A stretch of DNA of 64,000 nucleotides from an uncultured Dialister sp. (GTDB lineage Bacteria > Bacillota > Negativicutes > Veillonellales > Dialisteraceae): contig OMVW01000006.1 in assembly GCA_900314595.1 (NCBI GenBank), positions 22,261 to 86,260 of the forward strand. The letters run 5' to 3'. A program made the translations under genes and the position numbers. Shown in pieces: positions 17,659-25,574 of the stretch. Below the pieces are notes generated by a model. It had not been told where the DNA came from. It searched no databases and worked only from the letters and a program-made list of their open reading frames with translations. Numbering within the stretch: the stretch's first letter is position 1; each line of letters begins with the position of its first letter.

Positions 17659-18469
17659 GATGAAAGATATCTGCTTCCGGTATACAAAAAATACACCGAT
17701 CATACTGGATCATGTGAATCTCACCTTCGATAAAGGAGAATTCGTGGCCATTACCGGCCGAAACGGTTCCGGGAAAACGACCATTACAAGAATTCTCACA
17801 GGCCTTGAAAAACCGGAATCCGGCAAAGTCCTCTTTAACGGAAAAGACGTGACAAAGGAAGATGCGGCCCGCCGCAGCCGGTTTATCGGCTATGTGTTCC
17901 AGCAGCCGGACCGCCAGATGTTTATGCCAACAGTCCGTGAAGAAATCGCCTTTGGCCCCTTCCATCAGGGAAAAAGGGGAGAAGAACTGGAAGAAGCTAT
18001 CACTAAGGCTATGGAAGATACAGATACTACGGCCATGGCTGATGAATATCCAAGAACCCTTTCCAGAGGCGATCAGCAGAGAGTCGCCATTGCTTCTGCC
18101 CTTGCCATGAATACGGAATATCTGGTACTCGATGAACCGACGAGCGGACAGGACGGGCGCGAAAAGAAACGGCTGGTATCTCTTATGGAAAGTCTTCAGA
18201 AAAAAGGAATTACCATCATCCTTGTCACTCATGATATGGATATCGTGGCCAGAGACTGCACAAGAGTCATCGTTATTGCCAATAAAAAGGTGGCTTTTGA
18301 TGATACGCCGGACATCCTCTTCTCCGATGCCAACCGGCCTGAAGACTGGGGCCTGGCCTATCCGCCTGCCGTCCTTCTGGGAAGACGCCTTCCCGGTTCT
18401 CCCTACTGCAGGGATATGGAATCATTCTGTAAAGAATTTCTGAAACTGAAAGGAGGTGCTTCCAGATGA
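17651..18469 (+). CDS. ecfA2: ECF transporter ATPase, second subunit
   Basis: An ABC ATPase of 272 residues that pairs with the ATPase half of the preceding fusion protein. It shows Walker A GRNGSGKTT near residue 37, the Q-loop VFQQPDRQMF typical of ECF and cobalt/biotin ATPases, a slightly altered signature LSRGDQQRVAI near 138, and Walker B YLVLDEPTSGQD. The start at 17651 was chosen for GGAGGGG upstream. It overlaps the previous gene by 8 bases and the ecfT start by 4 (ATGA), so all three proteins are made together. Confidence 0.93.
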   Translation: MLEMKDICFRYTKNTPIILDHVNLTFDKGEFVAITGRNGSGKTTITRILTGLEKPESGKVLFNGKDVTKEDAARRSRFIGYVFQQPDRQMFMPTVREEIAFGPFHQGKRGEELEEAITKAMEDTDTTAMADEYPRTLSRGDQQRVAIASALAMNTEYLVLDEPTSGQDGREKKRLVSLMESLQKKGITIILVTHDMDIVARDCTRVIVIANKKVAFDDTPDILFSDANRPEDWGLAYPPAVLLGRRLPGSPYCRDMESFCKEFLKLKGGASR

Positions 18470-19149
18470 GAAATCTTGTACCACTTACGAAAATTCTTCT
18501 GACTTTAGGGACTGCCGTATGGGCTATCGTTCTCAAACGGCCGGAAAGCCTCCTGGCCCTCTGCATTCTGGAAGTGCTGATCCTTTTGATTTCCAAAGAG
18601 CTTTTCAAAAATCTCAAAGCACTTATCATGCTGATTGTTTTTGCTGTTATGCTGGCAGCTATTGAAGTTTTAGGCGGAGGTACCTTGTATGAATCCGTCG
18701 TGGCAGCACTCCGCATGCTGGGCATGACCATTATTTTCATCTACCTTCTGGGAACTGTCAAACTGCAGGATCTGACCGCTTCCATGGTACGTCAGTTGAA
18801 AGTACCCTATGAATATGCTTTCATGTTCACTGCCGGTCTCCGTTTCATCCCCGATTTCATCGAGGAAAACCGGGCCGTGGCTGAAGCCCAGGCCTGCCGG
18901 GGCCTTGCGGTGAAGGGAAATTTCTTCAAGCAGGTCAAACGGTACATGTCCATCGTCCGTCCGCTTATGCTTCGTTCTTTGGGACGCAGCGAAACTATGG
19001 CTCTCTCCCTGGAACTCCGCGGATTCGGCGGCTCCAAACGAACCTTTATGGAAAGCGTAGCTCCGAAAGGAAAAGATTATTTCTTCATGGTCATTACTTT
19101 CCTCATCACTGTGGCTGTGATATATGCCCGTATCAGACTGGGATATTGA
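18466..19149 (+). CDS. ecfT: ECF transporter transmembrane subunit EcfT
   Basis: A membrane protein of 227 residues that couples the two ATPases to the S-component. It has about five or six hydrophobic segments and the two Ala/Arg-Gly coupling motifs of EcfT: EAQACRGLAVKG near residue 143 and LSLELRGFGG near residue 181. It is the last gene of the T-box operon; a terminator follows at once. Confidence 0.93.
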   Translation: MRNLVPLTKILLTLGTAVWAIVLKRPESLLALCILEVLILLISKELFKNLKALIMLIVFAVMLAAIEVLGGGTLYESVVAALRMLGMTIIFIYLLGTVKLQDLTASMVRQLKVPYEYAFMFTAGLRFIPDFIEENRAVAEAQACRGLAVKGNFFKQVKRYMSIVRPLMLRSLGRSETMALSLELRGFGGSKRTFMESVAPKGKDYFFMVITFLITVAVIYARIRLGY

Positions 19150-19159
19150 AATAGAAATA

Positions 19160-19198
19160 AAAAAGGCTGTGGAAATCCATGTTTCCACAGTCTTTTTG
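19160..19198 (+). terminator. Terminator of the ECF operon
   Basis: AAAGGCTGTGGAAA pairs with TTTCCACAGTCTTT around a short loop, followed by T residues. Confidence 0.88.
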
Positions 19199-19215
19199 TG
19201 TTGGAAAAATTAACT

Positions 19216-19271
19216 GCAAATGGCAAAAGGCTAATAGCTAATGGCTAACTGCTAACGGCTGACCGCTGGCA
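19216..19271. repeat. Heptanucleotide repeat, about eight degenerate copies
   Basis: Eight consecutive 7-base units run from 19216 to 19271. All begin with GC; the centre copies read GCTAATA, GCTAATG, GCTAACT or GCTAACG, and the outer ones drift. The array fills the gap between the ECF terminator and the stop codon of queF. Confidence 0.75.
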
Positions 19272-19272
19272 A

Positions 19273-19767
19273 CTACCGATTATCCACTTTTTCCGGATTC
19301 ATGTCATGATGAAGGAGACGGAACCTTGCGAAATCTCTCCATTCAGTCCCCGGAATGCCATAGTTGCAGTAGGGGTCGATGGAAAGACCGCCGCGGGGGA
19401 GGAATTTGCCCCACACTTCGATATACCGCGGGCGGAGGAGACGGATGAGGTCCGTCATGATCATATTGACGCAGTCTTCATGAAAATCGCCGTGATTGCG
19501 ATAGCTGAAAAGATACAGCTTCAGCGATTTGCTTTCCACCATGTACTTGTCAGGAATATAGGAAATATAAATGGTGGCAAAGTCCGGCTGCCCCGTCTTC
19601 GGGCAGAGACTTGTGAATTCAGGGCAGTTGAATTTGATGAAAAAATCCCTGTCTGTGTGTTTGTTAGGGATTCTTTCCAAAAGAGATGGATCGTAATCAT
19701 ACGTGTATTTTGTGTTTTTGCTGCCCAGCTGTTTTAATTCATCCAGGCCTTCTCGTTTTTCTGTCAT
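19273..19767 (-). CDS. queF: NADPH-dependent 7-cyano-7-deazaguanine (preQ0) reductase
   Basis: A protein of 164 residues, the short unimodular type found in Bacillus. It reduces preQ0 to preQ1 on the way to queuosine in tRNA. The catalytic Cys55 and Asp62 are in [16 protein letters not shown], followed by the substrate-binding [20 protein letters not shown] block. It stands alone; no queC, queD or queE is in the window, but queG is found at 50.7 kb. This fits either full synthesis with scattered genes or salvage of preQ0. Confidence 0.96.
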   Translation of the reverse strand: MTEKREGLDELKQLGSKNTKYTYDYDPSLLERIPNKHTDRDFFIKFNCPEFTSLCPKTGQPDFATIYISYIPDKYMVESKSLKLYLFSYRNHGDFHEDCVNMIMTDLIRLLRPRYIEVWGKFLPRGGLSIDPYCNYGIPGTEWRDFARFRLLHHDMNPEKVDNR

Positions 19768-19907
19768 AAGTACCTCGTATCAATAAAATTCTATGTAATA
19801 TGTACTAAGAATATCACATCCGGGTTCATCTGAAAAGAGTTTTCCCCGCAGTCTCTCATATGATATGATTGAATCAAAAGCTTAAGGTTATATAAAAGGA
19901 GATTCGT

Positions 19908-20429
19908 ATGATCCATAAAAGTGCAAAGACAGCGGCCATCCTCGCGGCATTTATGGCTTTGAACGGAACGGCAGTCCTGATTTCCGGCTGCGGGCAGGAA
20001 AAACAGGTGCAGGGAGAAAAGCTGACCGATGAAAATGGGAGAACTTATTACCTTATTAAAAATCCGGACGGTACGGAGACGGCCCGCTATGAGAATGGGG
20101 AGGAAGTGACTTTCCGCAGGGATGAGAATGATAATCTTCATTATATTTCCGGCATGTCCAATCTGCTTCCCCTCATGATGATGAGTTATTTCATGTTTCA
20201 TGGCATGGGCGGCTGGTCGGGTCATTATGACAGGAATTCAGGCACTGTCATCAATGACCGTCCTGCCTATACGCAGCAGAAAAATCCGCAGTACGGAACG
20301 ACCAATAGTGCAAAGCAGGCAAATCCTTCCTATAAGTCCGGCACTTCGTCCAATAAATCTACAGTAAAAGCACCCGCCGGCGGAAAGACAGGCTTTGGCG
20401 GGGCCGGCGTGAGAGGGGGAGCGTCCTGA
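19908..20429 (+). CDS. YgiB-like lipoprotein
   Basis: A protein of 173 residues with a signal peptide and lipobox (VLISGCGQ, Cys near residue 28). The mature part begins with a small domain rich in charged and aromatic residues (ENGRTYYLIKNPDGTETARY), then a hydrophobic MMMSYFMFHGMGGW patch, then a Ser/Gly/Lys-rich tail ending in GFGGAGVRGG. This layout and the ATP-grasp gene directly downstream recall the E. coli ygiB-ygiC pair. Its function is unknown. The stop overlaps the next start by one base. Confidence 0.65.
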   Translation: MIHKSAKTAAILAAFMALNGTAVLISGCGQEKQVQGEKLTDENGRTYYLIKNPDGTETARYENGEEVTFRRDENDNLHYISGMSNLLPLMMMSYFMFHGMGGWSGHYDRNSGTVINDRPAYTQQKNPQYGTTNSAKQANPSYKSGTSSNKSTVKAPAGGKTGFGGAGVRGGAS

Positions 20430-21724
20430 TGGAAAAGACTTTTATGGATGATATAGACCGTGAAATATTTCCTTACGTGGAGTACCCGGGCTATCCTTTC
20501 CGTTATCCCACTCACCTGCCCCTCATTATGGAACGGAAACAGTTGGAAGAAATACGGCGGGTAAGCGGCGACCTTTTTCAAATTTTTGTGAAGGCAGTCC
20601 GCCGGTTTCAGGAAATGAGCGATGATTTCTTTGATAGTATGGATATGCCGCCAAAAATGAAGCATTATCTCCATTCCGGAAATGCGCTGAAGGATCTTCC
20701 CACCTGGCTTTCTCGTTTTGACTTCGTCATTGATGAAAAGTCAGGCCGCATTCAGATGGTGGAAATCAATGCGGATACACCCTGCGCGGAAATCGAAGCT
20801 TACTATGCCAATGGAGTGGCGGCAAAATATTTCAAAAAGGACAATCCCAATTCCTTTGAAATGAACGGTCTTCGTAGTTTCATGATGGATGTGTACCTTC
20901 GCTGCTGCGGAACCATGAGTATGGCAGACCTTTCGGCTCATCCCATCCTTTTCAGCTGCTTTGATGATTATATCGAAGACTATGGGACTACCCTGTTCCT
21001 CATGAATGCCATGAAGGAAGCGGTGCCTCCGGATGTGCGGGACCATATCCTTTTTGAGTCTTTCTACAATCTGGCTATTATGCCTGACGGCTCTGTGGCT
21101 CTTCCTGATGGAAGGACCGTTTCTTTTCTCTATCGCATGCATCCCATGGAAATCCTCATTGAAGAAACGGCGGACCAGGATGGCTCTTCTCTGGGCGAGC
21201 TTATGATGGACGGGTACAAGGCAGGCAGATTTAAAATGATGAATCCTCCGGAATGTCTCATCATGCAGTCGAAGGGATTTCAGGCCCTTCTCTATGCTCT
21301 TATGGAAGAAGGAAGTTTCTTTAATGGAAAGGAAAAGGAAACGATCCGTAAATACATCCCGGAAAGTTATTTCCAGCGGGATTTCCGACTGGGAGATATG
21401 CCGGAAGATTCGGAGTGGATCCGAAAACCTATCTGGGGCCGCGAGGGAAAGGGCATTGAAATCATCAATGGCAGGGGGCAGGTCATTTACCGGAAAAAAG
21501 TGGAAGAACCGGAAGATGTGATCTGCCGGGACGGCGGATCGAACCTGGTCCAGCGTTTTGTGAACCAGCCGAGAATCGTGACGAAAACGGATGTGGGAAT
21601 CCTGGAGGGATATATCACTCTTTCCTGTTTCATGCTGGGTGAAAAACCATCTGCTATCTATGCCCGGTTCAGCGAAGAAAAGATTGCAGGCAATGAAGCC
21701 TATTGGATTCCTGTATTGTACTGA
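20429..21724 (+). CDS. Glutathionylspermidine synthase-like ATP-grasp ligase (YgiC family)
   Basis: A protein of 431 residues, slightly longer than E. coli YgiC and YjfC (about 386). It resembles the synthetase half of glutathionylspermidine synthase: the FDFVID and MVEINADTPCAEIEAYY segments near residues 98-128, and the late WGREGKGIEII and NLVQRFV ATP-grasp elements. The family joins a carboxyl group to an amine using ATP, but the natural substrate of YgiC-type proteins is not established. There is no amidase half. It is translationally coupled to the lipoprotein gene. Confidence 0.82.
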   Translation: MEKTFMDDIDREIFPYVEYPGYPFRYPTHLPLIMERKQLEEIRRVSGDLFQIFVKAVRRFQEMSDDFFDSMDMPPKMKHYLHSGNALKDLPTWLSRFDFVIDEKSGRIQMVEINADTPCAEIEAYYANGVAAKYFKKDNPNSFEMNGLRSFMMDVYLRCCGTMSMADLSAHPILFSCFDDYIEDYGTTLFLMNAMKEAVPPDVRDHILFESFYNLAIMPDGSVALPDGRTVSFLYRMHPMEILIEETADQDGSSLGELMMDGYKAGRFKMMNPPECLIMQSKGFQALLYALMEEGSFFNGKEKETIRKYIPESYFQRDFRLGDMPEDSEWIRKPIWGREGKGIEIINGRGQVIYRKKVEEPEDVICRDGGSNLVQRFVNQPRIVTKTDVGILEGYITLSCFMLGEKPSAIYARFSEEKIAGNEAYWIPVLY

Positions 21725-21769
21725 AGTGAACATTTGGGATACTTTTGAACTCAAAAAATGGAACTTTAT

Positions 21770-21800
21770 TTGTTAACGCACAAATGAAAACAGTTGACAA
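21770..21800 (+). promoter_or_regulatory. BirA (biotin repressor) operator
   Basis: TTGTTAAC (21770-21777), 15 bases, then GTTGACAA (21793-21800). This fits the Firmicutes BirA site TTGTTAAC-N14-16-GTTAACAA with one mismatch. The right half contains the -35 box of the bioY promoter, so bound BirA with biotinyl-AMP would block RNA polymerase. Confidence 0.85.
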
Positions 21801-21822
21801 ATAAATCATCCCCTCTTATAAT
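21794..21822 (+). promoter_or_regulatory. Promoter of bioY and the downstream acyl genes
   Basis: A perfect TTGACA (21794-21799), a 17-bp spacer and a perfect TATAAT (21817-21822). The -35 box lies within the BirA operator. Confidence 0.88.
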
Positions 21823-21850
21823 GAATCCATACAGGAGGCGGATTATTTCC

Positions 21851-22387
21851 ATGAATAACAATCATACGATTCGAATGCAGGTTTTATGTGCTCTTTTTGC
21901 TGCAGTCACTGCAGTTTGTTCCCAGCTGACCATCCCGATCCAGCCGGTGCCGATTACCCTTGGTACTTTTGCGGTCCTTATGGCAGGGGGATTTCTGGGG
22001 AAACGGTATGGTTTCCTTGCCATCGTCATTTATCTTCTTCTGGGAGCAGCAGGAGTTCCTGTCTTTTCCATGATGCGTGCCGGTATTTCGGTACTGGCCG
22101 GCCCTTCCGGCGGTTTTATCATCGGCTTTGCGCCTATGGCTTTCGCAGTGGGCCTTGTTTCTGAAAAACTGGGTTATACCTTCAAAAATATGTTTCTTGC
22201 TACTCTGGCAGGGACTGCCGTATGCTATATCATGGGTATCGGCTGGTTCATGTTCCTGACGGGTACGGGCATCTGGCCGGCTATGGTGATGTGCATGTTC
22301 CCATTCCTCCCCGGGGATTTCGCAAAAATCCTTCTTGCGTCCTTCCTGGTCAGCAAGTATCGCAGGAAACTGCTGGGAGATTTCTGA
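21851..22387 (+). CDS. bioY: Biotin ECF transporter S-component BioY
   Basis: A membrane protein of 178 residues with about six helices that binds biotin for uptake. The N-terminal CALFAAVTAVCSQLTIPI and the QPVPITLGTFAVLMAGGFLG motif are diagnostic for BioY, as is the AGPSGGFIIGF segment. The start at 21851 follows AGGAGG at a suitable distance. No bioM or bioN is nearby, so it probably uses the shared EcfAAT module. It is controlled by the BirA site. A weak hairpin with T residues (22404-22430) separates it from the next gene and may lower, not stop, downstream transcription. Confidence 0.95.
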   Translation: MNNNHTIRMQVLCALFAAVTAVCSQLTIPIQPVPITLGTFAVLMAGGFLGKRYGFLAIVIYLLLGAAGVPVFSMMRAGISVLAGPSGGFIIGFAPMAFAVGLVSEKLGYTFKNMFLATLAGTAVCYIMGIGWFMFLTGTGIWPAMVMCMFPFLPGDFAKILLASFLVSKYRRKLLGDF

Positions 22388-22441
22388 TCCGATTCAAGAC
22401 GGGAAGCGCAGGCTTTCCGCCTTTTTTATTCGAGGCATTTT

Positions 22442-22945
22442 ATGCATAGAATTATTCAAAAGCTCTGCACTCTGTGGAAACCGGAATGGCAGGGCATGGT
22501 GATGGGAGAACTGAAATATAATACAGGAAATGGAATTTCCAGAGGAAATTTTGAAACTTCTTTTTCGGAAAGACGTTTCGTAAAGCTTTCTGTGAGAGAC
22601 CGGGATACCGGAGAAACTATTTCCATTATTCTTTTTCCTTTTTCCGGTAATCAGAAAGGACTTCCGGCGGAACCGGCCGGAAAGTACTGGAAGATATTTT
22701 CTCCCGGGGAGGTTCGTGCCTATAGTCTTTCCATGGGAGACCACAATGAAATTCATCAGTCTTCCCATCCTGTGGTCAGCGGTTTTCAGATTCTGGAAGA
22801 ACTGGCAAAGCTTTATCCTGCAGAAAGTGTGAAGCTTCGTTTCCATCATCCGCTTTGCAGCGGGGAACCGCTGTATCTGAAAGAAGAGGGATCACGGATT
22901 CAGGGATTTACGGATGTTTTATGTTTCACTATGGAGAAATTATGA
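22442..22945 (+). CDS. Hotdog-fold (MaoC-like) acyl hydratase/dehydratase-type protein
   Basis: A protein of 167 residues. The C-terminal half has the MaoC hydratase signature in SLSMGDHNEIHQ (Asp100 and His105 as the usual catalytic pair), followed by VVSGFQILEELAKLYP and KLRFHHPLCSGEPLYLK. The N-terminal half may be a second, degenerate hotdog unit. Such proteins act on enoyl- or hydroxyacyl-CoA. It is coupled to the thiolase-like gene by an ATGA overlap. The Bacillus yhfUTS operon does not have such a gene. The exact reaction is unknown. Confidence 0.65.
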   Translation: MHRIIQKLCTLWKPEWQGMVMGELKYNTGNGISRGNFETSFSERRFVKLSVRDRDTGETISIILFPFSGNQKGLPAEPAGKYWKIFSPGEVRAYSLSMGDHNEIHQSSHPVVSGFQILEELAKLYPAESVKLRFHHPLCSGEPLYLKEEGSRIQGFTDVLCFTMEKL

Positions 22946-24150
22946 ACAGGGTTTATATACTGGGCGGACTTCGGACCCATATCGGTGTAAGAAATGGCAT
23001 TTTCAAAAGAGTAAGGCCCGAAGTCCTCGGCGGTCAAATCGTAAAGGCCCTCTGCGAGAAATATGAAATCAAAGGGCCCGATGCGCTTTTTTGCGGCAAT
23101 GCGGTGGGTCCGGGCGGAAATATCGGGAGACTTCTGGCACTGGAAGGGAAACTTCCGGAAAGGACGCCGGCCCTGACCATCGATCTTCAATGTGCCTCGG
23201 GTCTTGCAGCTATTCATATGGGGGCCCTTTCCATCATGACAGGGGAAAATGATGTGGTCTTTGCAGGAGGCGCGGAATCCGCCTCTCTCCAGCCGAGGCG
23301 GATTTATCCTGAAAATGATGAAAGGGCTCATGAAAGAAATCCTGAATTCACAGCAGCCCAGTTCATACCGGAAGAATTTTCCGATGATGCTATGCTTCTT
23401 GGCGCTGAACGGGCGGCCAAAGAAGCCCATATCACAAGAGAAATGGCCGATGATGCTGCTCTCTTAAGCCAGAATCGGGCAAAAAAAGTGGAAGAAGCAG
23501 GACTTTTGAATTCAGTCATTCTTCCTTTATATGGAAGCAGACGGGATGAAGCGATTCGGAAAAGGATGAGTAAAAAACTTCTTGCCCGTGCACCCGGGGT
23601 GACTGATTTTACAGATGGCATCCTGACGGCGGGAAATACATGCACCATCAATGACGGAGCGGCTTTTGTAGTTCTCGTATCAGAAAAGTGGGCCAAACGT
23701 CATGGCATTCTGCCTTCCGCTGAAATTCTGGGTATGAAGATGATGGGCAGTGACCCGCTGGTACCGCCTTTATCCGCAGACCGTGCGGTATCGGCCCTCC
23801 TTTCGGAAAAAGGTTTATTTTATAAAGATATCGACGCTTTTGAGTACAATGAAGCTTTTGCGGTGATTTCTGCGGATTTCAGAAAAAATCACCCCGATGT
23901 GGCAGAGAGGCTCAATCGCTGGGGCGGAGCCCTGGCCTATGGCCATCCTTATGGGGCAAGCGGTGCGGAAATCATGATTCACCTCATGGCTATCCTCTCT
24001 CATGAAGATGGACGCTATGGGATGGCATCCATTCCGGCGGCCGGGGGAGTGGCGGAAGCTATCCTTGTTTCCCATGTGGATGAAAACGCATGGAAAGGAC
24101 GGTCCATTTTCAGGGCTGCCGCAGAAATTCCATTTCCAGTCGAGGTTTGA
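22942..24150 (+). CDS. Thiolase-family protein (YhfS-like) lacking the second catalytic Cys
   Basis: A protein of 402 residues, the normal thiolase length. The nucleophilic Cys84 (LQCASGLAAI), the NEAF motif at 303-306 and the GHPYGASGA histidine (His335) are all present. The C-terminal Cys that acts as acid/base in thiolases (usually CIGGGMG) is missing: the segment reads SIPAAGGVAE with Pro365 in that place. It may therefore act only in decarboxylation, in transfer, or on an unusual substrate. The start at 22942 overlaps the hotdog gene by 4 bases, and the stop overlaps the ligase start. Confidence 0.85.
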   Translation: MNRVYILGGLRTHIGVRNGIFKRVRPEVLGGQIVKALCEKYEIKGPDALFCGNAVGPGGNIGRLLALEGKLPERTPALTIDLQCASGLAAIHMGALSIMTGENDVVFAGGAESASLQPRRIYPENDERAHERNPEFTAAQFIPEEFSDDAMLLGAERAAKEAHITREMADDAALLSQNRAKKVEEAGLLNSVILPLYGSRRDEAIRKRMSKKLLARAPGVTDFTDGILTAGNTCTINDGAAFVVLVSEKWAKRHGILPSAEILGMKMMGSDPLVPPLSADRAVSALLSEKGLFYKDIDAFEYNEAFAVISADFRKNHPDVAERLNRWGGALAYGHPYGASGAEIMIHLMAILSHEDGRYGMASIPAAGGVAEAILVSHVDENAWKGRSIFRAAAEIPFPVEV

Positions 24151-25487
24151 TGATGAAGTTTTCTGATTATATTTTCCGGTTTGCCAGGGAAAAAGGAAAT
24201 GTTCTTTTTTTCTCCGGTGATGAAAAGAAAATGACCTTTCGGGAAGGGGCAGAAGAAATCAATAAGAGAAGCGCTTTTCTCAAAAAACTACCAGTCGAAG
24301 GGAAAGTGAGCGGTCTTTATTTCACCAATCCTGCCGATCAGCTTCTTTATTTTCTGGCTGTCCAGGCGGCTGGAGGCATACCGGTCCTTGTTCATGAATA
24401 TCTGAAGGCAGAGGATATCCGGGAACTTCTAACGGAAAGACCAATTGACCTCTTTATTTCCGAAAAGGATTTCCCGGCATTGCCAATGATAAAGTCAGAT
24501 TCTCTTTTTATCCTCGAAAATAAAAATTCCGGGAAGAGGAACAGTGATTTCGGCGTTCTTACTTCCGGTTCTACCGGGATTCCAAAGATCTTCTTCCGGA
24601 AGGGGGAAAGCTGGTCCGATTTCTTCCCAATTCAGAACCGTATCTTTGAAGTAGATGGGAAGGCCCGGCTCTTTCTTCATGGGTCCCTGGCTTTTACGGG
24701 AAATCTGAATATGGCCATGGCTTTTCTGGCCGAAGGTGTATCTCTATACTGCACGGGCCGGCTCCTCCCAAAATCCTGGCTGCAGACCATAAAAAATGAG
24801 GAAATCACTCACGTTTACCTCATCCCGTCGAAACTGTCTCCCCTGTCAAAAGTAAAGGGGAAAGCTGATTCCCTGAAATATATCCTTACCGGTTCCCAGC
24901 TCATGACGGCGGCTCTTTTTGAAAGGCTTGAAAGAGTATTTCCCTGTTCAAAAGTTATTCTGTACTATGGAGCTTCCGAGCTCAGTTATATCTCATATAT
25001 TGAAGGAAAGGATATCCTTCATGCGCCGGATTCCGTGGGAAAGCCATTCCCCGGGATATCCGTCTCTACAAAGGATGGCGAAATATGGGTGGATACGCCC
25101 TATGGAGTAGAGGGAATTGAGCGTCCTTTCACCTGCCATGATCTTGGCAGGATGGACGAAAAGGGATATCTTCATTTTCTCGGCCGCCGGGAGGATATGT
25201 ACTTCATCCAGGGCAACCATGTGGCCAGGCAGAAGGTACTGGCTCATCTTCTCATGATTCCCGGTGTGGAAGAGGCTGAAGTGCTTGCGATTAAAAAGGA
25301 TCATGGGGATGACCGGATGATCGCATTCCTTGCGGGAGATGTTCCCGATTCTTCCGGCCTGGTACGACTTCTTTCAAAAAATCTTTTTTTCTGGGAAATA
25401 CCTTCCCGGTTTATTTCTGTAGATGTGATTCCCCGAACTTCTACCGGTAAGACGGATAAAAAGAAACTATTAAGTCTTATCAAATGA
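24150..25487 (+). CDS. AMP-forming acyl-CoA synthetase/ligase (YhfT-like)
   Basis: An adenylate-forming enzyme of 445 residues, somewhat short for the family (about 500-560). Core motifs are intact: the phosphate loop LTSGSTGIPKIF near residue 135, YYGASELSYIS near 275, the hinge HDLGRMDEKGYLHFLGR near 335, and the C-terminal catalytic Lys in PRTSTGKTDKKKL. It should activate a carboxylic acid to an acyl-AMP and then a CoA thioester. Its start overlaps the thiolase stop. The context of BirA control and bioY points to biotin or pimelate/fatty-acid metabolism, as proposed for B. subtilis yhfT. Confidence 0.88.
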   Translation: MMKFSDYIFRFAREKGNVLFFSGDEKKMTFREGAEEINKRSAFLKKLPVEGKVSGLYFTNPADQLLYFLAVQAAGGIPVLVHEYLKAEDIRELLTERPIDLFISEKDFPALPMIKSDSLFILENKNSGKRNSDFGVLTSGSTGIPKIFFRKGESWSDFFPIQNRIFEVDGKARLFLHGSLAFTGNLNMAMAFLAEGVSLYCTGRLLPKSWLQTIKNEEITHVYLIPSKLSPLSKVKGKADSLKYILTGSQLMTAALFERLERVFPCSKVILYYGASELSYISYIEGKDILHAPDSVGKPFPGISVSTKDGEIWVDTPYGVEGIERPFTCHDLGRMDEKGYLHFLGRREDMYFIQGNHVARQKVLAHLLMIPGVEEAEVLAIKKDHGDDRMIAFLAGDVPDSSGLVRLLSKNLFFWEIPSRFISVDVIPRTSTGKTDKKKLLSLIK

Positions 25488-25574
25488 TTTTTATATTGTC
25501 TTTACAGAAGAGAACGGTTAATATAATAATATAGAACACGATATAAAAATACGTTCATTCTACAGGAGGCTGCC

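Noticed and set aside
25534..25556. Possible NiaR operator before niaR
   Set aside because: Only four bases at each end are symmetric (GAAC and GTTC); this is too weak to call.
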